Assembly (NCBI GenBank): GCA_009843525.1
Contig: VYDH01000005.1
Span: 1-41,310 of the forward strand
Length of the DNA stretch: 41,310 nucleotides
Reading direction: 5' to 3'
Source: Acidimicrobiales bacterium
Lineage (GTDB): Bacteria > Actinomycetota > Acidimicrobiia > Acidimicrobiales > Poriferisodalaceae
Shown one piece after another: positions 9,059 to 17,377 of the stretch. The position numbers and the translations under genes are program-made. Under the pieces are notes generated by a model, which did not search any database, was not told the origin of the DNA, and saw only the letters and a list, made by a program, of their open reading frames with translations. How positions within the stretch are numbered: the first letter of the stretch is position 1; each line of letters starts with the position of its first letter.

Positions 9059-11145
9059 GCGCAGGTCGGGTCATCGGGGTCATCGACCCTTTCACCAACG
9101 GTGCGTCGGGCACGGCGCTGCTGCCGGGTTCCAAGAGCATCACGAACAGGGCCGTGCTGTGCGCGGCCTTGGCCACCGGACGCAGCACGCTCGACGGAGT
9201 TCTGTTCGCAGATGACACCGATGCAATGATCGAAGCGGTCACTGCCCTCGGTGCGGTAGTGCGGGTGAATCGCGGCAAACGTCGGCTTGTCATCGATGGC
9301 ATCGGCGGTGCGCAATCTCGCTTCCCCAGTTCGCCAGATGAGCCGGTCATGGTGCACGCGCGTTCATCAGGAACGACAGCCCGCTTCATCCTGCCCGTGG
9401 TCGCAGCTCTCGGCGGCCGCTGGCTGCTCGACGGGGACCCCCAGCTGCGGGCACGTCCCCAGGATGACCTGCTGGCGGCGCAGCGCTCGCTGGGTGCCAG
9501 AGTGCACGAGCTGGGCGAGCACGGCTGCTTGCCGGTCCAGGTGTCGTCGGCGCCCGCCGACGATGACGCTGCCGTCCTGCGCCATATCAGAATCAGGGCC
9601 GATGCTTCCAGCCAGTACGCGAGCGGTCTGCTGCTTGCCGGCCCCCTGCGTGGCGGCATTCATGTGGAGATCGATTCCGAATTCGACGCCGTCAGCCGCC
9701 CGTACATCGACATGACGGTGGCGGTCATGGAGGCCTTTGGCGCCATCGTGACCGTCCCGAGTGCCGACCGCTTCGTCGTGACCGAGGGCCACTACCGGGC
9801 CGCCGATTACGTGATCGAGCCGGATGCCTCCGCTGCGAGCTACGTCTGGGCCGCGGCGGCGCTGTGCGGCGGCGAGGTGCGTGTCGAAGGGCTCGGCAGC
9901 CACAGCATCCAAGGCGACGTGCGATTCGCTGAGGTCCTAGGCGAGATGGGAGCGGACGTCACCGTCAGCGACGACGCCATAGCGGTCGGTAGGCCGCCGA
10001 GCGGAGCGTTGCAGGCAGGCTCATTCGACTTGCGCGACTTCTCCGATACCGCCCAGACACTGGCTGCGGTGGCAGCGTTCGCCGAGGGCACGACCTCCAT
10101 CGGTGGCATCGGCTTCATCCGCCGCAAGGAGACCGACCGCATCGGCAACACGGCGACCGAGCTCGTCAAGCGCGGCGTCGACGCCGTGGCCGAGCACGAC
10201 GGCATCACCATCCACGCGAATCCCTTCGGGCTTCGAGCGGGTCTGGTGGACTGTCACGGCGATCACCGCATGGCGATGGCGATGTCGCTGATGGGCCTGC
10301 GTGTGGCCGGGATCGACATCGACGATCCCGATTGCGTCGCCAAGACGTTCCCCGACTTCTTCGATGTCATCGAGGCGCTGCGGGGCTCGCCGGAACCAGT
10401 CCCGGAGTCGCAGGTGACGGTGATCGCGATCGACGGTCCCGCCGCCTCCGGCAAGTCCAGCGTGGCTCGAGCCGTCGCCGGCGAGCTCGAGATGGACTAC
10501 CTCGACACGGGCGCGATGTACCGGGCCGTGGCGTGGGCGGCCTTGCAAGCTGGAGTCGATCTCGCCGACCTCACAGCGGTGGCGAGCATTGCCCGCAATG
10601 CCGATATCCAGATTTCCACCGTGAGCGACGCCCAGCGCGTGACCGTGGACGGTGCCGATGCCACGGCGGCGATACGCAGCGCAGAGGTGGATCGCAACGT
10701 CAGCGTCGTTGCTGCCAACCCGCAGGTGCGGTGGGTGCTGACCCGACGCCAGCGCGACTGGGCGAGCCTCGTCGGCGGGGGGGTGATGGAGGGCCGCGAC
10801 ATCGGCAGCGTGGTGTTCCCTGACGCTCTGCTGAAGGTATTCCTCACTGCTGCACCTGCGGAGCGGGCCCGCCGTCGCCTCGCCCAGCAGGCCGACTCGG
10901 CGGGCGGCGTCGACGATGCGAGTCACGACGACGGAGCTGTCGCAGCTTTGGCCGCGGAGTTGAGCGAGCGGGATCGGCTCGACTCTGGCAGGGCCGACTC
11001 GCCGCTGCAGGTGGCACCCCGAGCGGTCATTGTCGATACGAGCGAGCTGTCCCAGCATGAGGCCGTCGCGACGATCGCCGAGTTGTACCGCCGTACAGCC
11101 GGGCTCCAGGCCCCGATCCGCCCCAGCTCGGTTCAGGGCCGATGA
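9055..11145 (+). CDS. aroA-cmk: Fused EPSP synthase and cytidylate kinase
   Basis: One 696-residue chain carries two enzymes. Residues 1 to about 445 are 3-phosphoshikimate 1-carboxyvinyltransferase (AroA, shikimate pathway), with LPGSKSITNRAVLCAALA, SSGTTARF, ETDRIGN and CHGDHRMAMA in the right order. Residues from about 456 are CMP kinase (Cmk, pyrimidine salvage), with the P-loop IDGPAASGKSSVARAVA followed by YLDTGAMYRAVAW, and MEGRDIGSVVFPDA in the middle. There is no stop or start between the domains; the linker is only about 10 residues (around SPEPVPESQ). In most bacteria these are two separate neighbouring genes. It overlaps tyrA upstream and plsC downstream by ATGA, so it is the centre of a coupled operon. 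Confidence 0.93.
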   Translation: MSAGRVIGVIDPFTNGASGTALLPGSKSITNRAVLCAALATGRSTLDGVLFADDTDAMIEAVTALGAVVRVNRGKRRLVIDGIGGAQSRFPSSPDEPVMVHARSSGTTARFILPVVAALGGRWLLDGDPQLRARPQDDLLAAQRSLGARVHELGEHGCLPVQVSSAPADDDAAVLRHIRIRADASSQYASGLLLAGPLRGGIHVEIDSEFDAVSRPYIDMTVAVMEAFGAIVTVPSADRFVVTEGHYRAADYVIEPDASAASYVWAAAALCGGEVRVEGLGSHSIQGDVRFAEVLGEMGADVTVSDDAIAVGRPPSGALQAGSFDLRDFSDTAQTLAAVAAFAEGTTSIGGIGFIRRKETDRIGNTATELVKRGVDAVAEHDGITIHANPFGLRAGLVDCHGDHRMAMAMSLMGLRVAGIDIDDPDCVAKTFPDFFDVIEALRGSPEPVPESQVTVIAIDGPAASGKSSVARAVAGELEMDYLDTGAMYRAVAWAALQAGVDLADLTAVASIARNADIQISTVSDAQRVTVDGADATAAIRSAEVDRNVSVVAANPQVRWVLTRRQRDWASLVGGGVMEGRDIGSVVFPDALLKVFLTAAPAERARRRLAQQADSAGGVDDASHDDGAVAALAAELSERDRLDSGRADSPLQVAPRAVIVDTSELSQHEAVATIAELYRRTAGLQAPIRPSSVQGR

Positions 11146-11837
11146 GCGGACCTGACGGACCCGAGACCGATCTGCGCGACGGGCCGCTCAACATGGCCGT
11201 CTACAGGATCATGAAGTACGCGATCTGGGGCGTCTTCCGGGCGTGGAACCGTATCTCGGTCGACGGGCTGGCGAACCTGCCCGATGGCCCGTGCGTATGG
11301 GTGCCCAACCATCGCAGCTACATCGACACGCCGATCCATGCAGCGATACCTGCCCGGATGCGCGTCATGGGCAAGGACTCGATGTGGAAGTACCGCTTTC
11401 CGGGCTGGCTGTTCACGACGATCGGCTGCTTCCCGGTGAACCGCGACGCACCCGATCGGGCTGCGCTGCGGACCGCGCTGGATGCCCTGACCCATGGCGA
11501 CGGGCCGGTGGTGATGTTCGGCGAGGGCGAGCGCAAGGACGGCCCGCGGGTGCTGCCGCTCATGGACGGGCCCGTGTACCTGGCGGCGCGGGCGCAAGTC
11601 CCGATCGTGCCCGTCGGCATTGGCGGAACTGCCGCAGCCATGCCGAGAGGCGCCAAGTTCATGTACCCCCGCCGGATCAAGTTCATCGTCGGCGAGCCGA
11701 TGGACCCACCGCCGCTGGGACCGAGTGGCCGGGCATCGCGACGAGCGATACGCGAGCTCACCGAGGAGCTGCGCGAGCGTATCCAGGCGCTCTACGACCA
11801 AGCCCAAGCCGCCGTCGGCACCCCCAACCTGCGCTGA
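11142..11837 (+). CDS. plsC: 1-acyl-sn-glycerol-3-phosphate acyltransferase (PlsC-like)
   Basis: A 231-residue acyltransferase that adds the second acyl chain to lysophosphatidate at the membrane. The catalytic HX4D motif is in NHRSYIDTP, the second block is GKDSMWKYRFPGWLFTTIGCFPVNR, and the third block is FGEGERKDG in place of the common FPEGTRS. The last helix is charged. No clear transmembrane helix is present beyond a short hydrophobic patch near residues 25-35. Translation is coupled to aroA-cmk through ATGA. The order aroA-cmk-plsC is conserved in distant bacteria, where ispH follows; here ispH lies beyond a restriction-modification insert. Confidence 0.88.
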   Translation: MSGPDGPETDLRDGPLNMAVYRIMKYAIWGVFRAWNRISVDGLANLPDGPCVWVPNHRSYIDTPIHAAIPARMRVMGKDSMWKYRFPGWLFTTIGCFPVNRDAPDRAALRTALDALTHGDGPVVMFGEGERKDGPRVLPLMDGPVYLAARAQVPIVPVGIGGTAAAMPRGAKFMYPRRIKFIVGEPMDPPPLGPSGRASRRAIRELTEELRERIQALYDQAQAAVGTPNLR

Positions 11838-11867
11838 GGGAAGCGCCTTGCTGCGACGCTCCTTTCA

Positions 11868-11913
11868 GAAGTGCTCAGCACTTCGGTGCGCGGGCGTCAG
11901 GGCAACGTACGAT
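11868..11913 (+). promoter_or_regulatory. Inverted repeat and possible -10 box upstream of the Mod gene
   Basis: A perfect 7-base inverted repeat (GAAGTGC, 3-base spacer, GCACTTC) spans 11868-11884. A TACGAT that could serve as a -10 box follows at 11908-11913, which would start transcription near 11920, about 23 bases before the Mod ATG. No good -35 element is seen. The repeat could be an operator for control of the restriction-modification genes, or the end of the plsC transcript; there is no T-run for a classic terminator. Confidence 0.3.
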
Positions 11914-11942
11914 CCAACAACTGTGCTGGGAACTGGCTGACC

Positions 11943-14039
11943 ATGGCCGACGAGTTGGACGTGCTCCTCGAAAAGGTGGACGACGCAGCGTTGCGCGCCG
12001 ACCTCCACACGGCGATCCAACGGGTGAAGGCCAAGCGGTCCTTCGGACTGGTGTTCGAGTCTCACCTTCCTGAGCGTGTGCGGTTGCCGGATCATCCGAT
12101 ACGTCGTGGTGTCCGAGTGGTGCATCGCGATGCCGATGATGAGCCGCGTCTCGTGGGTCGCGTGAAGGACGGGTCGGCGACGCTCATCGGAACGGGCGGC
12201 TCGACCGAGGATGTCGACATCTGCGAGCTCGTTGTCGTCGCGGACTTCGGGCAGGCGATCTATCCGGGCCTCACTCGTCTCGGTTCGATCGACCGTGGTG
12301 ACGGCAAGCCCGCTCACGTCGTCATCAACGCGGAGAACCATCACGCGCTCGAGGCACTCCAGTTCACCCACGCGGGGCGAGTCGACTGCATCTACATCGA
12401 CCCGCCGTACAACACCGGCGCGCGCGACTGGAAGTACGACAACGACTACGTCGACGCCGACGACGGCTACCGGCACTCGAAATGGCTTGCGTTCATGGAG
12501 CGTCGCCTGAAGCTGGCCAAACAACTCCTGAATCCAGATGACTCCGTTCTGGTCGTCACTATCGACGAGAAGGAGTTCCCGCGCTTGGGGATGCTGCTTG
12601 AACAGATCTTTCAAGGAGCCAAGATCCAGATGGTGTCCATCGTGATCAATGCCCCGGGTCAGGCGCGCAAGCAAGAACTCGCGCGAGTGAACGAGTTCGC
12701 CTACTTCGTGTTCATTGGTCGAGCCGAGCCCGTTCCGACGGTGGACGACCTCCTCAACGAGAAGCCGTCCGGAAACCCGTCGAAGGTCCGGTGGGAGTCG
12801 CTCCTGCGCAGCGGTACCAACTCGCGGCGCAGGGATTCTCCGGCTCTCTTCTACCCCGTATTCATAAGTCGGGAGAACGGGAGAATCTGTGGCACCGGTG
12901 AGCCCAAGCCAGTCACAGCCCCCAGGTCGAGTTGGATGATTCCACCGGGGGTAGTTGCTGTCTGGCCCATCAAGAACGATGGATCGGAGGGCCGTTGGCG
13001 CACTTCCCCCGACTACCTCCGCGAACTCGTGGCCAACGGCCACGCGAGAGTCGGGAAGTGGGGCGAGGATGGTCGGGGCACGATCTGGTATCTCGGAAGA
13101 TCTGTACTGCGACGCATTGACTCCGACGAGGTGCGTGTCGTAGGTACCGACGAGCAGGGGGCTGTAGTCGTCGAGCCGGCGGATGACGCCGAACCGCGTC
13201 GCACCGTGGCCAAGACAGTTTGGAATCGGCCGGCGCATCACTCCGGTTGGCACGGCAGTGCGTTACTGCGCACGTTGCTGCCTGATCGCGAGTTCCCATT
13301 TCCAAAGTCTTTGTACGCAGTGGAAGACGCTCTGCGGATCTGTGTCGGGAATCGGCCCGATGCGGTCGTGCTGGATTTCTTCGCGGGTTCAGGAACGACA
13401 TCGCATGCCGTGATGCGGCTGAACAAACAAGACGGAGGCCAGCGTCAGTCCATCCTGGTGACCAACAACGAAGTCTCGGCCGAGGAAGCACAATTGCTCC
13501 GCTCTGCCGGCCACCATCAAGGGGACTCCCGCTGGGAAGAGCGCGGCATATTCGAGCACATCACTCGGCCACGTGTGGAAGCAGCTGTCACGGGGTTCAC
13601 GCCTGCAGGCGAATCGATCACCGGCAGCTATAAGTTCACCGACGAGTTCCCGATGTCTGAGGGGTTCGAAGAGAACGTCGAGTTCTTGAAGCTCACTTAT
13701 CTTGACCCGGTCGCGGTCGAGTTGGACCGCGCGTTCATGTCCGTTGCGCCATTGCTATGGATGCGGTCAGGCGGAGCCGGCCCGATGCTCGATCAGCGCC
13801 TCGATGCGGCAGGCCAACCCAAGCCGTATGCGTTCACCGCGCACTACGGCGTGCTGTTCAACCCGGACCAGTGGAGGGCGTTTGTCCACCGGCTGCCCGC
13901 GACTGCCGGGACGGCGTTCATCGTCACGGACTCGCCATCGACGTTTGCCGGCATCGCGGCGGCACTGCCGGAGCAGGTGGCGGCGGTTCGGCTGTACGAG
14001 AACTATCTGACAACGTTCGCGATCAACCGAGGGTGGTGA
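11943..14039 (+). CDS. DNA methyltransferase, Type III Mod-like (beta-class N6-adenine or N4-cytosine)
   Basis: The modification subunit of a two-gene restriction-modification system: a 698-residue AdoMet-dependent methyltransferase. The catalytic DPPYNTG (D153-Y156) precedes the AdoMet-binding FAGSGTTSHAV (from residue 480). That order, with a large recognition region between, defines the beta class to which Type III Mod proteins belong. A short coiled N-terminal region precedes the catalytic core. The ATG at 11943 is preferred over an upstream GTG at 11871 that overlaps the inverted repeat. It is followed 4 bases later by the helicase/nuclease partner. Base specificity cannot be read from the motif with certainty. 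Confidence 0.88.
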   Translation: MADELDVLLEKVDDAALRADLHTAIQRVKAKRSFGLVFESHLPERVRLPDHPIRRGVRVVHRDADDEPRLVGRVKDGSATLIGTGGSTEDVDICELVVVADFGQAIYPGLTRLGSIDRGDGKPAHVVINAENHHALEALQFTHAGRVDCIYIDPPYNTGARDWKYDNDYVDADDGYRHSKWLAFMERRLKLAKQLLNPDDSVLVVTIDEKEFPRLGMLLEQIFQGAKIQMVSIVINAPGQARKQELARVNEFAYFVFIGRAEPVPTVDDLLNEKPSGNPSKVRWESLLRSGTNSRRRDSPALFYPVFISRENGRICGTGEPKPVTAPRSSWMIPPGVVAVWPIKNDGSEGRWRTSPDYLRELVANGHARVGKWGEDGRGTIWYLGRSVLRRIDSDEVRVVGTDEQGAVVVEPADDAEPRRTVAKTVWNRPAHHSGWHGSALLRTLLPDREFPFPKSLYAVEDALRICVGNRPDAVVLDFFAGSGTTSHAVMRLNKQDGGQRQSILVTNNEVSAEEAQLLRSAGHHQGDSRWEERGIFEHITRPRVEAAVTGFTPAGESITGSYKFTDEFPMSEGFEENVEFLKLTYLDPVAVELDRAFMSVAPLLWMRSGGAGPMLDQRLDAAGQPKPYAFTAHYGVLFNPDQWRAFVHRLPATAGTAFIVTDSPSTFAGIAAALPEQVAAVRLYENYLTTFAINRGW

Positions 14040-14043
14040 GCTG

Positions 14044-16572
14044 GTGCGCTACAAGTTGCTCGACTATCAGCACGAAGCGGCGGTCGGTTGCTTGGATCGT
14101 CTGCGTCGCGCGCGGCGTGATTGGCAGGAAGACGGCAGCCGCTCCGCTTTCGCACTCTCTGCGATCACCGGAGCGGGCAAGACCGTGATCGCCACGGCGG
14201 TCATCGAGGCGGTCTTGCACGGCTCATCGGACCTGGGTGTGGATGCCGATCTGCGGGCGACGTTCCTCTGGGTTACGGATGACCCCGCCCTGAACCGCCA
14301 GACTCGCCACAAGATGCTCGCCGGGTCGGACCTGCTGCATCCGGCGAGGCTGGCCGTCCTTGACAATGACTTCTTGGATTCGGCGCTCGGCGCCGGACGC
14401 GTCTACTTCCTCAATATCCAGAAGCTGTCGAAGACGAGCGGCCTCGCTCAGGGCGGCCGAAACCTCCGGCAGTTCTCGATGTGGGAGGTTCTGGCGAACA
14501 CGATCAGCGGTGGGGATGTCGACCTCTGCTTGGTGCTGGACGAAGCGCATCGCGGCATGAAGACGGCAAGTGATCGCAAGACGATCGTGCAACGCTTGGT
14601 CACCGGCACCCAAGGCTCCAACCCGCCGATGCCGGTGGTCTGGGGGATCTCCGCCACTATCGATCGGTTCACGACGGCCATGCAGGGCGTGACTGATCGG
14701 ACGATGTACCCGTTTGTCGAGGTCGACATCGACAAGGTGCGCGCCTCCGGTCTTGTGAAGGACGAGATAGGCGTCGACGAACCCGGCGAGCAGGGGACGT
14801 TCAGCACAACGCTGCTTCGTGAGGCGACAAAATCGACTCTCGAATATGAGCGTCGGTGGGCCGCATACTCCGCGGCACAGGACGAGCCCGAAGTGCTGCC
14901 GGTCTTGGTCGTACAGGTTGCGGACAAGGCCTCGGAGGCCGCGCTTACCGAACTGATCGAAGTCATCGAGTCGGAGTGGCCCGGACTCGGACCGAGTGCC
15001 GTCGCCCACGTCTTCGGCGAGCACGAGCGGCTGCATCTTGGCAGCCGAGCGGTTGATTGGGTGCCTCCGGAATCGATCCAGAACGACACGGACGTACGAG
15101 TCGTTCTGGCCAAGCAGGCCATCTCGACCGGGTGGGACTGCCCACGCGCCGAGGTGCTCTACTCGGAGCGGCCAGCAAGGGACGTCACCTACATCGCCCA
15201 GATCATCGGCAGGATGGTCCGCTCACCCTTGGCTCATCGTGTGACGACGGATGATGCGTTGAACTCGGTTGCCTGCTTTCTTCCACACTTCGACAGATCC
15301 GCCCTCGATTCCATCAAGGCAGAGCTCGAGGGCACAGGCAGGGCAAACGGGGATCTGCGCGTCGGCGCAACTGTCGCACAGGTGCCGAAGGTGTTCGAGC
15401 GCAATCCGAACATCGACGCCGCCGCGTTCGACGTCATCCATGAACTGCCTGCGCTGCCCGCACCGGACGTGCTGGCCAACCCGTTGCGCCGCGCCAAAGA
15501 ACTCGCTCGACTCTTGACCGACACAGCGAGCGGTGATGCGCTGATGCCGAGCGCCGGTGCCGACCTCACCAAGTCGTTGATGGCCAAGCTCGACGGCCTT
15601 GCCGCCCAGCACGCTCAACAGGTGGAGCAGAATGTCGAAGACTTGGAGACGGCCGAGCTCCTCCGAGCCAAGATGTCCATCGTTGGCGAGGAACTGGGGA
15701 GTGCGACGCGGCAGGTCGCGACCCACGTAGCCGACATCGAGCGCGACACTCGCAAGATCGTGAACCGACTCAAGGAGGGCGTCGGCGTCGACTACTTCGC
15801 CTACCTGGTCGGCAAGAACCCCGGCGAAGATCCTCTCGACTTGAGGGTTCGGACAGCGGCGCTGCTGATGATCGATGGCGTCAATGACGAAGTAGAGGCC
15901 GAGGCGACAAAGTGGGTGCAGGAGCGGCTGGCCAAGTCGGCAAGGGCAATCAAGAACACGACCGGCGCCGAGCGCGACGCCTACCGGCGGGTGCAAGAAC
16001 AAACATCGTCGCCGGAGCGTGTGACGATCGATCTGAGAGACAACCTCTCTGCCTCGACCAAGAACAGCGACGGCGAGGATCTGCCGACCTACCGGGGTCA
16101 CATCTACTCGGACGAATCGGGCCACTTTCCGCTCGACCTCAACACGTGGGAACGGACGGTCATCGAACGCGAGATCGACGATGCGACCTTCGTGGCTTGG
16201 TACCGGAACCCATCACGAACGAGCCCCGCGGCCCTCCGCATCGCGCACGCAACGGAAACGGGAGGTTGGGCCACGCTGCTACCTGACTTCATCGTTGTCT
16301 CACGCCGATCCGACGGCTCGCTCGGCGCGTCGATCATCGACCCCCACAGCGGTCACCTGTCCGACTCAAAGGCCAAGCTGCACGCCTTGGTCGACTATGC
16401 CGAGCAGTACGGCAACGAGTACGTGCGCATCGAGTCACTGGCGGCGAACAGCGACGGTGAGTTGGCTGTGCTCGATCTTCAGGTCCCGGCCGTTCGGGAC
16501 GCAATCCGCAACTTCGATGGTGACCAAGTCTCAGCCGTGTACGAATCTGAGGTGGCCCAGCCGCACTCATGA
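14044..16572 (+). CDS. DEAD/DEAH-box restriction subunit, Type III Res-like
   Basis: The 842-residue restriction partner of the preceding methyltransferase. Superfamily 2 helicase motifs are in order: Walker A ITGAGKT (residues 41-47), DEAH (166-169), the SAT-like WGISAT, and motif VI QIIGRMVRSP from residue 386. The middle is helical and charged. Near residue 748 comes PDFIVVSRRSDGSLGASIIDPHSGH, placed where Type III Res proteins carry their C-terminal nuclease, but with D-P-H where E-x-K would be expected. It starts at GTG 14044 and forms one operon with the methyltransferase. It acts on foreign DNA by ATP-dependent translocation or looping, by family analogy. Confidence 0.87.
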   Translation: MRYKLLDYQHEAAVGCLDRLRRARRDWQEDGSRSAFALSAITGAGKTVIATAVIEAVLHGSSDLGVDADLRATFLWVTDDPALNRQTRHKMLAGSDLLHPARLAVLDNDFLDSALGAGRVYFLNIQKLSKTSGLAQGGRNLRQFSMWEVLANTISGGDVDLCLVLDEAHRGMKTASDRKTIVQRLVTGTQGSNPPMPVVWGISATIDRFTTAMQGVTDRTMYPFVEVDIDKVRASGLVKDEIGVDEPGEQGTFSTTLLREATKSTLEYERRWAAYSAAQDEPEVLPVLVVQVADKASEAALTELIEVIESEWPGLGPSAVAHVFGEHERLHLGSRAVDWVPPESIQNDTDVRVVLAKQAISTGWDCPRAEVLYSERPARDVTYIAQIIGRMVRSPLAHRVTTDDALNSVACFLPHFDRSALDSIKAELEGTGRANGDLRVGATVAQVPKVFERNPNIDAAAFDVIHELPALPAPDVLANPLRRAKELARLLTDTASGDALMPSAGADLTKSLMAKLDGLAAQHAQQVEQNVEDLETAELLRAKMSIVGEELGSATRQVATHVADIERDTRKIVNRLKEGVGVDYFAYLVGKNPGEDPLDLRVRTAALLMIDGVNDEVEAEATKWVQERLAKSARAIKNTTGAERDAYRRVQEQTSSPERVTIDLRDNLSASTKNSDGEDLPTYRGHIYSDESGHFPLDLNTWERTVIEREIDDATFVAWYRNPSRTSPAALRIAHATETGGWATLLPDFIVVSRRSDGSLGASIIDPHSGHLSDSKAKLHALVDYAEQYGNEYVRIESLAANSDGELAVLDLQVPAVRDAIRNFDGDQVSAVYESEVAQPHS

Positions 16573-16690
16573 GCCGACAGTTGGGGCACGGCTCCGATCA
16601 TGTGAGCCTTCGCCATTTTGGGAGTTCGGGCTGCTGGGCGGCCGAGACTACCGGGCTGGCGCGCCCCGTCAACCTCGGCGGACGACGCCT

Positions 16691-17068
16691 TCAGCCGCCG
16701 TCGATCAGCGGCAGATGCCTGACCCGGATGCGATCGTCAGTGACTACCACCACAGCGCCTCGTTCCAAGTCGTCGCCAATCTCCTCCAGATGTCGGAGCA
16801 TTACCGTGGCCTGCTGCTCTGCTCGGGACAGGTGACGGGTTCGAAACAGCACCACCGACGGCGCGGCCGCTCTCATCGTCGCCAGCAGCATTCCGAAGTC
16901 GGTGTCGCCCGACACCACAATGCGGTGTTCTTCGACGGCGAGCGAGAGCAACTCGTTGTCCGCGGCGCGTTCCAGCCCTAACTCGATCGCATGCACTGCG
17001 TCGTGACCAGCATCGCGCAGCAAACCCGCCAAGTGGGGTGATCGGTTCTGATCGATCAGGAACCTCAC
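16691..17068 (-). CDS. DUF5615-family PIN-like protein, likely toxin
   Basis: A 125-residue small PIN-like (Mut7-C/DUF5615) protein. It has the typical opening RFLIDQNRSPHLAGLLRDAGHDAVHAIELGLERAAD, a second acidic cluster SGDTDFGML, and FRTRHLSRAEQQ. The spaced Asp residues (IDQN, DTDF) match the metal-binding pattern of PIN nucleases, so RNA cleavage is plausible. It starts at GTG 17068, overlapping the stop of the upstream DUF433 gene as GTGA, the arrangement typical of toxin-antitoxin pairs. It is convergent with the restriction gene, with 118 bases between them in which no feature is seen. Confidence 0.85.
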   Translation of the reverse strand: MRFLIDQNRSPHLAGLLRDAGHDAVHAIELGLERAADNELLSLAVEEHRIVVSGDTDFGMLLATMRAAAPSVVLFRTRHLSRAEQQATVMLRHLEEIGDDLERGAVVVVTDDRIRVRHLPLIDGG

Positions 17069-17289
17069 GCGGAGGGCTGAAGCAGGATCTCACGATCGGA
17101 CACGGTGTCCGCAGCGAACCGCAGTGCCGCGGCCACGTCTTCGAGTTCGAGCGGCGGCAGCTCGGCGACCACTTCGTCCGGGGTCATTCCGTCGGCGATC
17201 ATGTTGACCACCGTTGCTACGGGGATTCGCAGGCCCCGAATACAGGGCAGGCCCCCCATTTGATGGTGATTCACCGTGAGCCGATTCAC
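17065..17289 (-). CDS. DUF433-family protein, likely antitoxin partner
   Basis: A 74-residue DUF433 protein with the family signature GGLPCIRGLRIPVATVVNMIADGMTPDEVV followed by a helix (LELEDVAAALRFAAD). DUF433 is a small helix-turn-helix-like domain found almost always next to DUF5615 toxins, and is thought to neutralise them and bind the operon promoter. It starts at GTG 17289, giving MNRLTVNHHQ. It is the first gene of the pair, as usual for antitoxins. About 90 bases separate it from ispH, which is transcribed in the same direction upstream. Confidence 0.87.
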   Translation of the reverse strand: MNRLTVNHHQMGGLPCIRGLRIPVATVVNMIADGMTPDEVVAELPPLELEDVAAALRFAADTVSDREILLQPSA

Positions 17290-17377
17290 GACCCCAGCGT
17301 ACTCCGGCAGTCCCGCAGGCTGGGGTCTGTTGGCCGACGGGCGTCGGTGGGGGCTGTCGGGTCAAGCGGTAGAGGGC

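Noticed and set aside
16573..16835. Forward frame after the Res gene
   Set aside because: It is mostly antisense to the DUF5615 gene and has no recognisable sequence.
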